From assembly GCA_025997675.1 (NCBI GenBank), contig BNUX01000003.1, positions 1-64,000 on the forward strand: a DNA stretch of 64,000 nucleotides, read 5' to 3'. The number at the start of each line of letters is the position of its first letter. Position 1 is the stretch's first letter. The position numbers and the translations under genes are program-made. This document shows, piece by piece, positions 15,992 through 25,268 of this stretch. The stretch is from Spirochaetia bacterium (lineage in GTDB: Bacteria; Spirochaetota; Spirochaetia; Treponematales; Breznakiellaceae). Below the pieces are notes generated by a model. The model was not told where the DNA came from, did not search any database, and saw only the letters and a program-made list of their open reading frames with translations.

Positions 15992-17290
15992 ATGGACGGG
16001 AAAGTCAATTATAGTAGATCCGTGGCTATATTATACGAAACCGAACCTGCTCCTAAACGGGCTTTCCTCATAGGCATACGTGACGGCCGCTCCGACATTG
16101 CGGAAGCGGAATCCCTGGCGAAAGAACTGGCGGGGCTGGTGCAGACCCTGGAGCTGGAAATCGCCGCCCAAGAAAAGGTGCATATCCGGGAGCGTCATCA
16201 TAAATTTGGGATGGGTACCGGGAAGGCCGATGAGATTGCCGAAAAGGCGGCGGAGTTGGGGGTGGACTGCCTGGTCTTCGACGGGGATTTGAGTCCCTCC
16301 CAGCAGAGGAACTGGGAACGGCTTACGGGGATTGCTGCGGTGGACCGGCAGGAGCTTATCATCCAGATATTTGCCGGGCGGGCCAGGACCAGGGAGGCGG
16401 AGATCCAGGTAGCGCTGGCGCAGCTTTTCTACTCATTGCCCCGGCTGACCCATAAGTACATCGACCTGTCCCGGCAAAGGGGAGGCCGCTACGGGACCAA
16501 GGGTTCCGGGGAGACCAAGCTGGAAATCGACCGGCGCCAGGTGGAGCAGCGCATACACCGGCTCAAAGAGGAACTGGCGGAGGTCCGTAAGCAACGGGCG
16601 GTTCAGCGGAAAAAGCGTGACAAGGAATCGGCGTCCTGCGCCCTGGTGGGGTATACCAATTCGGGGAAGTCCAGCCTGCTCAATGCTCTGACCGGGTCCG
16701 GGGTATTGGCGGAGGACAAGCTTTTCGCCACCCTGGACGCTACTACCCGCATCCTTCCCGGCAAGGGCCCCGGTCTGGTCATCACCGATACGGTGGGCTT
16801 TATCCGGCGGCTTCCCCATTCTCTGATTAACGCTTTCCGTTCCACCCTGGAAGAAGCTGCCCAGGCGGACCTGCTGGTTCACGTCCTGGATGCTTCCGAT
16901 CCGGACATAGACCGGTACTTTGAAACCACCCTATCGGTGTTGCGGGATTTAGGGGCGGATAAAAAACCCATGCTCACGGCGCTGAACAAGGTTGACCGCC
17001 TGGAATCCGGCGAGGCCCTGGACAGTCTGCTCCGCCGCTACCCCAACAGTGTTCCTGTTTCCGCCCTGTCAGGCAGCGGCCTGGATGAACTGGCCCGGCG
17101 GATAGGCGCCGCTCTTTCCGGCCCGGTGCAGCGTTTCCGCTTTCCCGCAGACCGTTCCGACCTGGCCGCCCTGGTACACCGGAACGGGACGGTGCTGGCG
17201 GAAACCTACGAGGGGACCTATATTGAGGTGGAGGCGCGGGTGGAGGAACAGATGGCGGAAAAACTGCGGGACTATATCATCCCTTCTTAA
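15992..17290 (+). CDS. hflX: GTPase HflX
   Basis: A 432-residue protein with an N-terminal HflX domain (residues ~20–195, including [14 protein letters not shown] and the glycine-rich [16 protein letters not shown]) and a Ras-like G domain: P-loop GYTNSGKSS (~220–228), switch I Thr in [16 protein letters not shown], and NKVD. HflX splits stalled 70S ribosomes, notably in heat stress, which fits its position beside clpB. No ribosome binding site is visible. The 3' end overlaps clpB by 14 bases, tail to tail. Confidence 0.92.
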   Translation: MDGKVNYSRSVAILYETEPAPKRAFLIGIRDGRSDIAEAESLAKELAGLVQTLELEIAAQEKVHIRERHHKFGMGTGKADEIAEKAAELGVDCLVFDGDLSPSQQRNWERLTGIAAVDRQELIIQIFAGRARTREAEIQVALAQLFYSLPRLTHKYIDLSRQRGGRYGTKGSGETKLEIDRRQVEQRIHRLKEELAEVRKQRAVQRKKRDKESASCALVGYTNSGKSSLLNALTGSGVLAEDKLFATLDATTRILPGKGPGLVITDTVGFIRRLPHSLINAFRSTLEEAAQADLLVHVLDASDPDIDRYFETTLSVLRDLGADKKPMLTALNKVDRLESGEALDSLLRRYPNSVPVSALSGSGLDELARRIGAALSGPVQRFRFPADRSDLAALVHRNGTVLAETYEGTYIEVEARVEEQMAEKLRDYIIPS

Positions 17291-19415
17291 ACACAATTCC
17301 TTCCCCGTCCTTCCCTTGATCCGCAGTAATGATATCGCCTTCCTTGATCTTCCCCGCTATGATGAGCTTAGCCAGGGGGTTTTCCAGATCCGCCTGTATG
17401 GTCCGCTTTAAGGGCCGTGCGCCGAAGAGGGGATCGTAGCCCCGTTCCGCTAAAAGTTCCTTGGCAGCATCACTGAGTGTAAGGGTTATCTTCCGGTCCA
17501 GAAGCCGTTCCGTAAGGCGCTTGATCTGGATCTCCACAATTTTACTAATCTCCCCTTTACCCAGCCGGTTGAAGATAACCGTTTCGTCAATGCGGTTGAG
17601 GAATTCCGGGCGGAAACTTTGCTTGAGGAGTTCCATGAGCCCATCCTTGATATCGGCGGGGTTTTTCGCCTCCAGGATCAGGTCCGAGCCGAGGTTACTG
17701 GTCATAATGATGATAACGTTTTTAAAGTCCACCACCCGGCCCTGACCGTCGGTGAGGCGGCCGTCGTCGAGGATCTGGAGGAATACGTTAAACACCTCCG
17801 GGTGGGCCTTTTCGATTTCGTCAAAGAGAATAACGCTGTAGGGGCGGCGGCGCACCGCTTCGGTAAGCTGGCCCCCCTGCTCGTAGCCCACGTACCCCGG
17901 AGGCGCGCCGATAAGGCGGCTCACGGAATGTTTTTCGCCGTACTCGCTCATGTCGATCCGGGTCAGGGCCTTTTCGTCGTTAAAGAGAAAGTCCGCCAGG
18001 GTCTTCGCCAGTTCGGTCTTGCCCACGCCGGTGGGACCCAGGAACAGGAATGAACCCAGGGGACGGGCGGCGTCGGAGAGACCTGCCTTGTTGCGCCGGA
18101 TAGCGTCCGCCACCGCTTCCACTGCGGTAAGCTGGCCCACCACCCGCTGTTCCAGCACTTTTTCCAAGTCTAGGTATTTTTGCAGTTCCCCGCTTAGCAT
18201 CTTTGAAACCGGGATACCCGTCCATGTTGCTACCACCTGGGCAATGTCCTCCTCGCTCACCTCTTCCCGGAGCAATGCCGGCGCGCCCCCTGCAACGTTT
18301 TCCCGCTTTGCTTCCATTAAGTCGGTGAGCCGGGCCAGTTCCTTCTGCGTCTCGGGGATCAGCCCATGCTTAACCTCCGCGGCCTTCGACAAATTGCCAT
18401 CCCGTTCGTAACGGACCTCGTCCTTGCGCAGTTCTTCTATTTTTTGCTTCAGTTCCCGTATCTTCTGAATGTCCTGTTTCTCGTTATCCCACCGGGCCTT
18501 CATGGCGTCCCGCTCGGCGGTCAGGTCGGCGATTTCCCTTTCCAGTTTTTCCAGCCGGTCCTTTGAAGCATCATCCTCCTCTTTCTTGAGGGACTGCTGT
18601 TCGATAGAAAGTTGGAGTAGTTTCCGTTCCAGCTTGTCCAGTTCCGTGGGCCTGGAGTCCAGCTCCATCTTGAGCCGGCTTGCCGCCTCGTCCACCAGGT
18701 CGATGGCCTTGTCCGGGAGGAAACGGCTGGTGATGTACCGGTCGGACAGGGTTGCTGCGGCAACTAATGCCTCGTCCTTAATCCGCACCCCGTGGTGTAC
18801 CTCGTAGCGTTCCTGCAATCCCCGCAGTATCGCTATCGTGTCCTCTACGGAAGGCTCTGCGGTGTAGACCTGCTGGAAGCGCCGTTCCAGGGCGGCGTCC
18901 TTTTCGATATGCTTGCGGTACTCGTCCAGGGTGGTTGCACCGATACAGCGGAGTTCCCCGCGCGCTAATGCGGGCTTCAACAGGTTGGAGGCGTCGGTGG
19001 CCCCTTCCGCAGCCCCGGCGCCAACCAGGGTGTGAAGCTCGTCGATGAACAGGATGATGTTCCCGTCCGCCGCCTGGACCTCGTGGATCACCGCCTTGAG
19101 GCGCTCCTCGAATTCGCCGCGGAACTTGGCCCCCGCAACCAGTGCGCCTAAATCCAGGGCCAGGAGCTTCTTCCCCTTGAGCCCCTCGGGCACATCCCCC
19201 GCAACGATGCGCCGGGCTAATCCCTCGGCAATGGCGGTCTTGCCGACACCGGGCTCACCGATGAGGACCGGGTTGTTCTTGGTGCGCCGGGACAGGACCT
19301 GCATCACCCGGCGTATCTCCTCGTCCCGGCCAATCACCGGGTCCAGCTTTTCCTGCCGGGCCAGGGCGGTAAGGTCCCGGCAGTATTTGTCCAGCACCTG
19401 GTACTCGTAATCCAC
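17277..19415 (-). CDS. clpB: ClpB disaggregase lacking the N domain
   Basis: A 712-residue AAA+ disaggregase, about 145 residues shorter than usual. It has NBD1 (Walker A GEPGVGKT, residues 53–60; Walker B ILFIDELH), a coiled-coil middle domain (~265–375, the mark of ClpB rather than ClpA/C) and NBD2 (Walker A GPTGVGKT ~457–464; GYVGYEQGG pore loop). The N-terminal peptide-binding domain is absent. The start is GTG with AAGGAAGG seven bases upstream, and no N-domain sequence lies upstream, so this is a true short form, similar to the internal-start ClpB of E. coli. It works with DnaK to rescue aggregated proteins. Confidence 0.93.
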   Translation of the reverse strand: MDYEYQVLDKYCRDLTALARQEKLDPVIGRDEEIRRVMQVLSRRTKNNPVLIGEPGVGKTAIAEGLARRIVAGDVPEGLKGKKLLALDLGALVAGAKFRGEFEERLKAVIHEVQAADGNIILFIDELHTLVGAGAAEGATDASNLLKPALARGELRCIGATTLDEYRKHIEKDAALERRFQQVYTAEPSVEDTIAILRGLQERYEVHHGVRIKDEALVAAATLSDRYITSRFLPDKAIDLVDEAASRLKMELDSRPTELDKLERKLLQLSIEQQSLKKEEDDASKDRLEKLEREIADLTAERDAMKARWDNEKQDIQKIRELKQKIEELRKDEVRYERDGNLSKAAEVKHGLIPETQKELARLTDLMEAKRENVAGGAPALLREEVSEEDIAQVVATWTGIPVSKMLSGELQKYLDLEKVLEQRVVGQLTAVEAVADAIRRNKAGLSDAARPLGSFLFLGPTGVGKTELAKTLADFLFNDEKALTRIDMSEYGEKHSVSRLIGAPPGYVGYEQGGQLTEAVRRRPYSVILFDEIEKAHPEVFNVFLQILDDGRLTDGQGRVVDFKNVIIIMTSNLGSDLILEAKNPADIKDGLMELLKQSFRPEFLNRIDETVIFNRLGKGEISKIVEIQIKRLTERLLDRKITLTLSDAAKELLAERGYDPLFGARPLKRTIQADLENPLAKLIIAGKIKEGDIITADQGKDGEGIVFKKG

Positions 19416-19491
19416 GTTTTTACCTTCCTTATTTTTCTTCTATATTAATAAGATACGGAAAAGGATGCGGGGCGGCAAATTATTTTGCGTG

Positions 19492-19521
19492 TTGCCTTGA
19501 ACCGGTCCTTTGCGGTATACT
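19492..19521 (+). promoter_or_regulatory. Promoter of Uma2-family gene
   Basis: TTGCCT (19492–19497), 18-bp spacer, TATACT (19516–19521). The ATG at 19528 follows six bases after the -10 box, another leaderless arrangement. Confidence 0.45.
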
Positions 19522-19527
19522 GGGAAG

Positions 19528-20142
19528 ATGATGCCCTTACTACAGGAAAAAGAAAACCATTATACCTATGCCGATGTCCTTGCATGGGACGAGGATTTCC
19601 GTGCGGAAATTGTCAATGGGGAGGTCTACGCTATGAGTCCCCCGATCACCATTCACCAGAGGATTGTCAGGAAGCTAACGATAAAGATTGGAAACTACCT
19701 GGAAGGAAAAACCTGCGAGGTCTTCCCTTCCCCCTTTGGGGTCAGGCTGTTCCCGGAAGAGGACCGGAGCGATAATACGGTGCTGGAGCCCGATGTGGTG
19801 GTTATATGCGACCCCTCCAAGATCGATGAACGGGGCTGTAACGGCGCGCCGGACCTCATCATCGAAATTTTGTCCCCTTCTACGTCCAGCAGGGACCGGG
19901 TACTTAAATTCAACCTCTACCTTGATGCGGGGGTGCGGGAATACTGGATTGTGGACCCCGAGACACAGTCGGTACAGGTCCATGTCCTGGAACAGGGCCG
20001 GTATGTTACTTCCGTCTACGGCATTTACGATCCAAATGATACGGATAAAGGCATTAATACGGACCGGTACGTATCGGATAGGGTGCCCTTTACGGTGCTG
20101 CCGGGCCTGAGTATTGACCTTAAAACGATTTTTATCTCCTGA
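19528..20142 (+). CDS. Uma2-family (DUF820) endonuclease-like protein
   Basis: A 204-residue protein of the Uma2/DUF820 family, PD-(D/E)XK fold. EIVNGEVYAMSPP (near residue 25), LEPDVVVICDPSK and APDLIIEILSPSTSSRDR supply the catalytic Asp/Glu residues, and REYWIVDPETQSV is the conserved C-terminal strand pair. A TTG start at 19510 is possible but would overlap the -10 box, so the ATG at 19528 is preferred. Uma2 proteins are abundant in spirochaetes and cyanobacteria and their biological role is unknown. Confidence 0.8.
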   Translation: MMPLLQEKENHYTYADVLAWDEDFRAEIVNGEVYAMSPPITIHQRIVRKLTIKIGNYLEGKTCEVFPSPFGVRLFPEEDRSDNTVLEPDVVVICDPSKIDERGCNGAPDLIIEILSPSTSSRDRVLKFNLYLDAGVREYWIVDPETQSVQVHVLEQGRYVTSVYGIYDPNDTDKGINTDRYVSDRVPFTVLPGLSIDLKTIFIS

Positions 20143-20205
20143 ACAGACTATTGCCTACTATTTATCTATGTATTACATTGGACAATATTTTAGGAGGTCT
20201 TTTCT

Positions 20206-20757
20206 ATGGCAAAAAAGATTATCTCGGTCAGGACCGTGGTGGCGGTGGGTATCGGCGCCGCCCTGGTGTTTGTGTTGATGCGGTTCGTTGCGATTCCCTC
20301 GGGGATTCCCAATACCAACCTGCAGCTTGCTCCGGCAATCCTGACGGTCTTTGCGGCGATTTTCGGTCCCTTGGCAGGGTTTCTCATCGGCCTTGTCGGG
20401 CATACCCTGACGGACCTTACCTGGGGAGCGCCCTGGTGGAGTTGGATTATCGCCGATGCGGTTTTCGGCCTTTTGGTGGGCCTCTGCTGGAAGTTCTACA
20501 AGATAGAGGAAGGGGAATTCGGGGTCAAGAACGCGATCATCTTTAATGTGATACAGATTCTTGCCAATGCCGTGGCTTGGCTTGCCATCGCCCCCACCCT
20601 GGACATCCTGATCTATCAGGAGCCGGCGGATAAGGTGTATCTCCAGGGGCTGGTTGCCGCCGGGCTTAACAGCGCCGTTATTCTGATCCTCGGTACCATC
20701 CTGGCCTTTGGCTACAGCCGTACCAAGGTTAAGGCGGGCAGCTTAAAGGCGGAGTAG
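20206..20757 (+). CDS. ECF transporter S component, UPF0397 family
   Basis: A 183-residue membrane protein with about five to six helices. TVVAVGIGAALVFVLMRF, PSGIPNTNLQLAPAIL, FGPLAGFLIGLVGHTL and GAPWWSWIIADAVFGLL match UPF0397. This family is the substrate-binding subunit of energy-coupling-factor vitamin transporters. The ligand is not known from sequence. AGGAGG eight bases before ATG gives a strong ribosome binding site. The genes for the ATPase and the T component follow directly. Confidence 0.85.
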   Translation: MAKKIISVRTVVAVGIGAALVFVLMRFVAIPSGIPNTNLQLAPAILTVFAAIFGPLAGFLIGLVGHTLTDLTWGAPWWSWIIADAVFGLLVGLCWKFYKIEEGEFGVKNAIIFNVIQILANAVAWLAIAPTLDILIYQEPADKVYLQGLVAAGLNSAVILILGTILAFGYSRTKVKAGSLKAE

Positions 20758-20758
20758 T

Positions 20759-22486
20759 ATTCCCTCCCCGGTACTGGTTTTCCGGCACTTTGGTTTTCAG
20801 TACCGGTCCCAGGCTGAACCGACTCTGTTTGATATTAACTTGTCGATTGGCCGCGGGGAGAAGATACTCATCCTCGGCCCCTCGGGGTCGGGGAAGTCTA
20901 CCCTGGCCCATTGCATCAACGGGCTTATCCCCCACGCCTTTAAGGGCGTCTCAAGCGGTTCCTGTTCCATCATGGGGGAAACACCGCAGGCCCTGGACAT
21001 TTTCTCCCTTTCAACAAAAGTAGGGACCCTACTACAGGATACGGACGGTCAGTTCGTGGGGCTCAGCGCCGGGGAGGATATCGCCTTTGCGGCGGAGAAC
21101 GATTGTGTGCCCCCGGCGGAGATGCACCGGCGTGTGCTGGAGGCGGCAAAGATGGTCCACATGGAGAAGCACCTGGACAAATCCCCCCAGGACCTTTCCG
21201 GGGGGCAGAAGCAGCGGATATCCCTGGCGGGGCTCCTGGTGAACGATGTGGAGATACTCCTGTTCGACGAGCCCCTGGCGAATCTTGACCCCGCCGCAGG
21301 AAAAGAAGTAATAGAACTGATTGACCGGCTTCATAATGAAACGGGAAAGACCCTTATCATCGTGGAGCACCGGCTGGAGGATGCGCTGCATCGGCCGGTG
21401 GATCGTATCGTGGTTATGGATAAGGGGAGAATCCTTGCGGACCTTAAGCCGGCGGAGCTTTTGGCGTCAGATCTACTGAGGAAGACCGGGATACGGGAGC
21501 CCTTTTACCTGAGCGCCCTCAGATACGCCGGTATTGAACTGAATCCCGGCATGGGGCTTGAGTCGGTAGAAACACTGCGCTTTGATCCCAAGCCCCTTGC
21601 GGCTTGGGACGCGGCCTTGCAGGGGGAACAGCCCCCTATCCAGGCGCCGGTATTGCTGGAAGTACGGGACTTGCAGTATCACTACCCCGGAACGAAACAG
21701 GTTCTGGACGGGGTGTCCTTTTCCCTGGCGAAAGGGGAGTGCGTCAGCCTGGTCGGGAGAAACGGCGCGGGCAAATCCACCCTGGCGAAGCTCATCGCGG
21801 GGTTTATCCACCCCGATGCGGGGCAGATTTTGCTGGAGGGCAGGGACCTTGCGGACTATTCCATCAAGGAACGCTCTGAGCACATCGGTTATGTGATGCA
21901 GAACCCCAACCAGATGATTTCCTTCCCCCTGATTTTTGACGAAACCGCCCTTGCCCTGCGGAACCGGGGTGTTGGTGAACATGAAATCCGGGACCGGGTA
22001 CATGAGGCCCTCAAAATCTGCGGCCTCTACCCCTTCCGCAACTGGCCGGTGAATGCCCTGAGCTTCGGCCAGAAAAAGCGGCTTACCATAGCCTCAGTAT
22101 TAGTGATGGGCCCCTCCCTGATCATCCTGGACGAACCCACCGCCGGACAGGATTACCGCCACTATTCGGAGATCATGGAGTTCCTGCGGAAGCTCAATTC
22201 GTCACAGGGCCTTAGCTTCCTGCTGATTACCCACGATATGCATCTGATGATGGAATACACCCGCCGCGCCCTGGTCCTCTCCGAAGGGCATCTCCTAACC
22301 CGTGACTGCCCCGGCGGCGGCGATACCCCCGCAGCAATACTAACCGACGATACCCTGGTGGAGGCGGCAAGCCTGAAACGGACCAGCCTCTACGATTTGG
22401 CGGTCAAGGCGGGGATGTCCGACCCACGGGCCTTTGTCCGGCGCTTCATTGACTACGAGCAAAGCAGGAGGGTTACCGCATCATGA
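20759..22486 (+). CDS. ECF transporter double ATP-binding protein
   Basis: About 575 residues, two ABC ATPase domains in one chain. Domain 1 has GPSGSGKST and LSGGQKQR…LLFDEPLANLDP; domain 2 has GRNGAGKST and LSFGQKKR…LIILDEPTAGQD. The first ordinary start (TTG at 20840) would remove the first beta strand and the aromatic A-loop (VLVFRHFGFQYRSQ), which are encoded in frame just upstream. The frame is open back to the previous stop, but its only plausible starts are ATT at 20759 (GGAG four bases upstream) or CTG at 20774. I therefore place the start at 20759 with caution. It powers uptake by the S and T components. Confidence 0.8.
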   Translation: MPSPVLVFRHFGFQYRSQAEPTLFDINLSIGRGEKILILGPSGSGKSTLAHCINGLIPHAFKGVSSGSCSIMGETPQALDIFSLSTKVGTLLQDTDGQFVGLSAGEDIAFAAENDCVPPAEMHRRVLEAAKMVHMEKHLDKSPQDLSGGQKQRISLAGLLVNDVEILLFDEPLANLDPAAGKEVIELIDRLHNETGKTLIIVEHRLEDALHRPVDRIVVMDKGRILADLKPAELLASDLLRKTGIREPFYLSALRYAGIELNPGMGLESVETLRFDPKPLAAWDAALQGEQPPIQAPVLLEVRDLQYHYPGTKQVLDGVSFSLAKGECVSLVGRNGAGKSTLAKLIAGFIHPDAGQILLEGRDLADYSIKERSEHIGYVMQNPNQMISFPLIFDETALALRNRGVGEHEIRDRVHEALKICGLYPFRNWPVNALSFGQKKRLTIASVLVMGPSLIILDEPTAGQDYRHYSEIMEFLRKLNSSQGLSFLLITHDMHLMMEYTRRALVLSEGHLLTRDCPGGGDTPAAILTDDTLVEAASLKRTSLYDLAVKAGMSDPRAFVRRFIDYEQSRRVTAS

Positions 22487-23313
22487 GCCGCTTCATGCTG
22501 TCCTACATAGACCGCCCCTCCCCGGTTCACCGGCTTTCCGGGGCAACTAAGCTGATAGTATTTCTCCTCTGGTCGGTGCTGACCATGGCGGGCTACGACA
22601 CCCGGGTCATGCTGGTCATGAGCGTTTTAAGCATAGGAGTGTTTATCGTCTCCGGCACAAAGTTCCGGGATGCGTCATTTATTTTTAAGATGCTTGTCTT
22701 ATTCATGATTATTAATATTATTACTATTTACTTGTTTGCGCCGGAACAGGGGGTGGTAATCTACGGAACCAGACATATTGTTTTAAACGGTGTGGGGCGC
22801 TTTACCCTTACGAAGGAACAGGTATTCTACGAATTCAATATCCTGCTCAAATATTCCATGATGGTCCCCATGGCGATAATCCTCATCGTCACCACCCACC
22901 CCAGCGAATTCGCCGCCTCCTTGAACCGGGTGGGAGTAAACTATTCCATCGCCTATGCGGTAAGCCTCGCCCTGCGCTATATCCCGGATGTCGAGCGGGA
23001 CTACGAAAGCATCTCCCAGGCACAGCAGGGGCGGGGGGTGGAGCTTTCCCGGAAGGTGTCCCTGGCTCTGCGTTTCAAGGGCGCGGGAAGGATACTCCTC
23101 CCCCTGGTATTTTCATCCCTGGACCGCATTGATGTGATAAGCCAGGCCATGGAACTCCGCAGTTTTGGGAAACATAAACGCCGCACCTGGTATTCCGGGC
23201 GGCCCTTTACCGGGGCGGATGTGCTGGTCCTGATTGTCGCGGGGCTCCTCTTTGCCCTGGGGATGTGGATTACCTTTAAGGACGGGAGCCGGTTTTACAA
23301 TCCCTTTTTATAA
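22483..23313 (+). CDS. ecfT: ECF transporter T component (EcfT)
   Basis: A 276-residue membrane protein with five or six helices. The two Ala-Arg-Gly-type coupling motifs that contact the ATPases are seen as AQQGRG (residues ~183–188) and AMELRSFG (~223–230). It overlaps the ATPase gene by four bases (ATGA). It couples ATP hydrolysis to toppling of the S component. Confidence 0.88.
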   Translation: MSRFMLSYIDRPSPVHRLSGATKLIVFLLWSVLTMAGYDTRVMLVMSVLSIGVFIVSGTKFRDASFIFKMLVLFMIINIITIYLFAPEQGVVIYGTRHIVLNGVGRFTLTKEQVFYEFNILLKYSMMVPMAIILIVTTHPSEFAASLNRVGVNYSIAYAVSLALRYIPDVERDYESISQAQQGRGVELSRKVSLALRFKGAGRILLPLVFSSLDRIDVISQAMELRSFGKHKRRTWYSGRPFTGADVLVLIVAGLLFALGMWITFKDGSRFYNPFL

Positions 23314-23380
23314 GCGGCTGCCCGGAATCCCCCATCTTCCTCCGTGTACTCTTTGCCGTAACTGTGGTAAACTTCCGGTA

Positions 23381-25240
23381 ATGATTCCGGAAAAAAGTCT
23401 CGTGGTATACAAAACAAAACCCGCCTTGGTTCTCGAGACCGGCGAAAAAATAAGCATTTCCCTTGCCGGCGGTGAAACCCTAAAGGTCCGGGAGAAGGAT
23501 ATCGAATTCCTCCACAGCGGCCCCTGTACCCAGGCGGATCTTGACGCGCTTCTCTCCGGTACTGTTGACGGGGATGTGAAGGGCGCCTGGGAACTGCTCC
23601 TGGGAACTACGGTCCCCCTCTGCGATCTGGCCGAACTGGCCTACGGCGCGTACACGGTGCAGTCCGCCTGGGCCGCCTACGCCCTTCTTCGTGAGGGGCT
23701 GTATTTTTTGGGGGACATCACCGCCATAAGCAGCCGGGACGCCGCAGCCGTGGCTGCCGGTGAAGAACGCCGGAACCTGAAGCAGCGGGAGCAGGCCGAC
23801 CGGGAGGCCTTCCTGGCCCGGCTTAAATCCGCCGCCCTGGACCTTCCCGCCGATAGCCGGTTCTTGCAGGATGTGGAAGCCCTGGCATTCGGCCGTACCG
23901 AAAAAAGCCGTACCCTGCGCGATCTGGATCGGCAGGAGACGCCCCAGGAAGCCCACCGGCTCCTCCTGGGCTCCGGCGCCTGGACGGTCCGGGTAAACCC
24001 CCATCCCCTGCGTTACGGTCTCGCCCTCACCCCGGCGCGGTGCGTCCCCCCTCCGCCCCCGGCCGGTGAATCCCGTACCGACCTGACCCACCTTGACGCC
24101 TATGCCATAGACAGCCCCTGGAGCCACGACCCGGACGACGCCGTGTCCCTTGAGAAGGGTCCCCTGGGGGATACCCTCTACGTCCACATCGCCGACCCGG
24201 CGGCCTCCATCCTGAGCGGCAGCCCCGCAGACCGGGAAGCCCGGGGCAGGGGCGCCACCCTCTACCTTCCCGAGGGCGCCGTCCGTATGCTCAGCGATGA
24301 AACGCTGGCCTTGTATGCCTTAGGGCTTTCCACCGATGAAGGCGGTACGGCTATTGACGCCCCTAGTCCCGCCCTCACCTTTAAGCTGCTCCTGGCGGAA
24401 GACGGCTCCATCCGGGAAATCGATATCTTCCCTTCCTTCATTCGTGTGACGCGTCTTACCTACGCCCAGGCGGATACCGAGCCCTCTTTAGCGGGCCTGT
24501 TCCAGGTGGCGGAACGTAATCTGAGTCGCCGGATTGCCGCCGGAGCGGCACAGATAGACCTGCCGGAAACCCACATCGCCGTAAACGGGGAAACGGTGGC
24601 TATAAACCTGATAGAACCCTACAAATCCACAGGCCTGGTTCAGGAGTGTATGCTTCTGGCGGGGGAGGGCGCCGCCGCCTGGGCGCTCCAACATCGGCTT
24701 CCTTTCCCCTTTGTGAGCCAGGAAACCGGGGACCTTCCCGAATCGCCCCTTCCCGGCATGGCCGGCTCCTACCAGCTCCGCCGCTGTATGCGCCCCCGGA
24801 CCCTCTCGGCCAAACCGGGCCTCCATTGGGGCCTGGGCCTTTCGCAGTACACCCAGGTGACCAGCCCCCTGCGGCGCTACACCGACCTCCTTGCCCACCA
24901 GCAAATCCGCGCCTTTCTGCAAGGCCGCCCCCCGCTTTCCGAAGAGGAGGTCCTGCTTGCCCTGGCCGCCGGAGAAGCCGCCGCCTCCGCCACGGTCCAT
25001 GCCGAACGGGCATCCCGGGCCCACTGGACTGCGGTGTACCTTGCCGGCAAAACAGGCGCCCAATGGGAGGGCCTTATAATGGAAAGAAAAGGTAATCGTT
25101 TTGTGGTGATGATCCCCGCCCTGGCCCTGGAAACCCAGGTCGCGGCCAGGGGAGATTTGGCCCCCAACGATCCCATCACCCTGACCCTTTCGGCGGTCAA
25201 AATCCCCGAGGCGGAATTAGTTTTTGTTCCCTTGACATAA
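23381..25240 (+). CDS. RNB-domain exoribonuclease (RNase II/R family)
   Basis: A 619-residue protein. The ATG at 23381 is chosen over a longer frame that runs through ecfT. The RNB catalytic centre is clear: DAYAIDSPWSHDPDDAVS (residues ~243–260) carries the metal-binding Asp cluster, and QYTQVTSPLRRYTDLLAH near residue 490 is the C-terminal signature. The family degrades RNA 3' to 5'. The N-terminal region (~1–230) has no clear cold-shock domain pair, so it is an unusual RNB protein, similar to those of other treponemes. No ribosome binding site is seen. Confidence 0.85.
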   Translation: MIPEKSLVVYKTKPALVLETGEKISISLAGGETLKVREKDIEFLHSGPCTQADLDALLSGTVDGDVKGAWELLLGTTVPLCDLAELAYGAYTVQSAWAAYALLREGLYFLGDITAISSRDAAAVAAGEERRNLKQREQADREAFLARLKSAALDLPADSRFLQDVEALAFGRTEKSRTLRDLDRQETPQEAHRLLLGSGAWTVRVNPHPLRYGLALTPARCVPPPPPAGESRTDLTHLDAYAIDSPWSHDPDDAVSLEKGPLGDTLYVHIADPAASILSGSPADREARGRGATLYLPEGAVRMLSDETLALYALGLSTDEGGTAIDAPSPALTFKLLLAEDGSIREIDIFPSFIRVTRLTYAQADTEPSLAGLFQVAERNLSRRIAAGAAQIDLPETHIAVNGETVAINLIEPYKSTGLVQECMLLAGEGAAAWALQHRLPFPFVSQETGDLPESPLPGMAGSYQLRRCMRPRTLSAKPGLHWGLGLSQYTQVTSPLRRYTDLLAHQQIRAFLQGRPPLSEEEVLLALAAGEAAASATVHAERASRAHWTAVYLAGKTGAQWEGLIMERKGNRFVVMIPALALETQVAARGDLAPNDPITLTLSAVKIPEAELVFVPLT

Positions 25241-25259
25241 GGCGGAATGTGTTTAGAAT
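25232..25259 (+). promoter_or_regulatory. Promoter of the che operon
   Basis: TTGACA (25232–25237), 16-bp spacer, TAGAAT (25254–25259). The cheA ATG follows nine bases after the -10 box without a ribosome binding site. The -35 box overlaps the 3' end of the RNB gene. Confidence 0.6.
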
Positions 25260-25268
25260 TAGTTTCAT

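Noticed and set aside
20143..20205. Riboswitch ahead of the ECF transporter
   Set aside because: The leader is only about 60 bases and shows no conserved cobalamin, TPP, FMN or other aptamer pattern that I recognise.
23480..24187. Minus-strand frame opposite the RNB gene
   Set aside because: Lies wholly within a gene with strong family motifs and shows no motif of its own.
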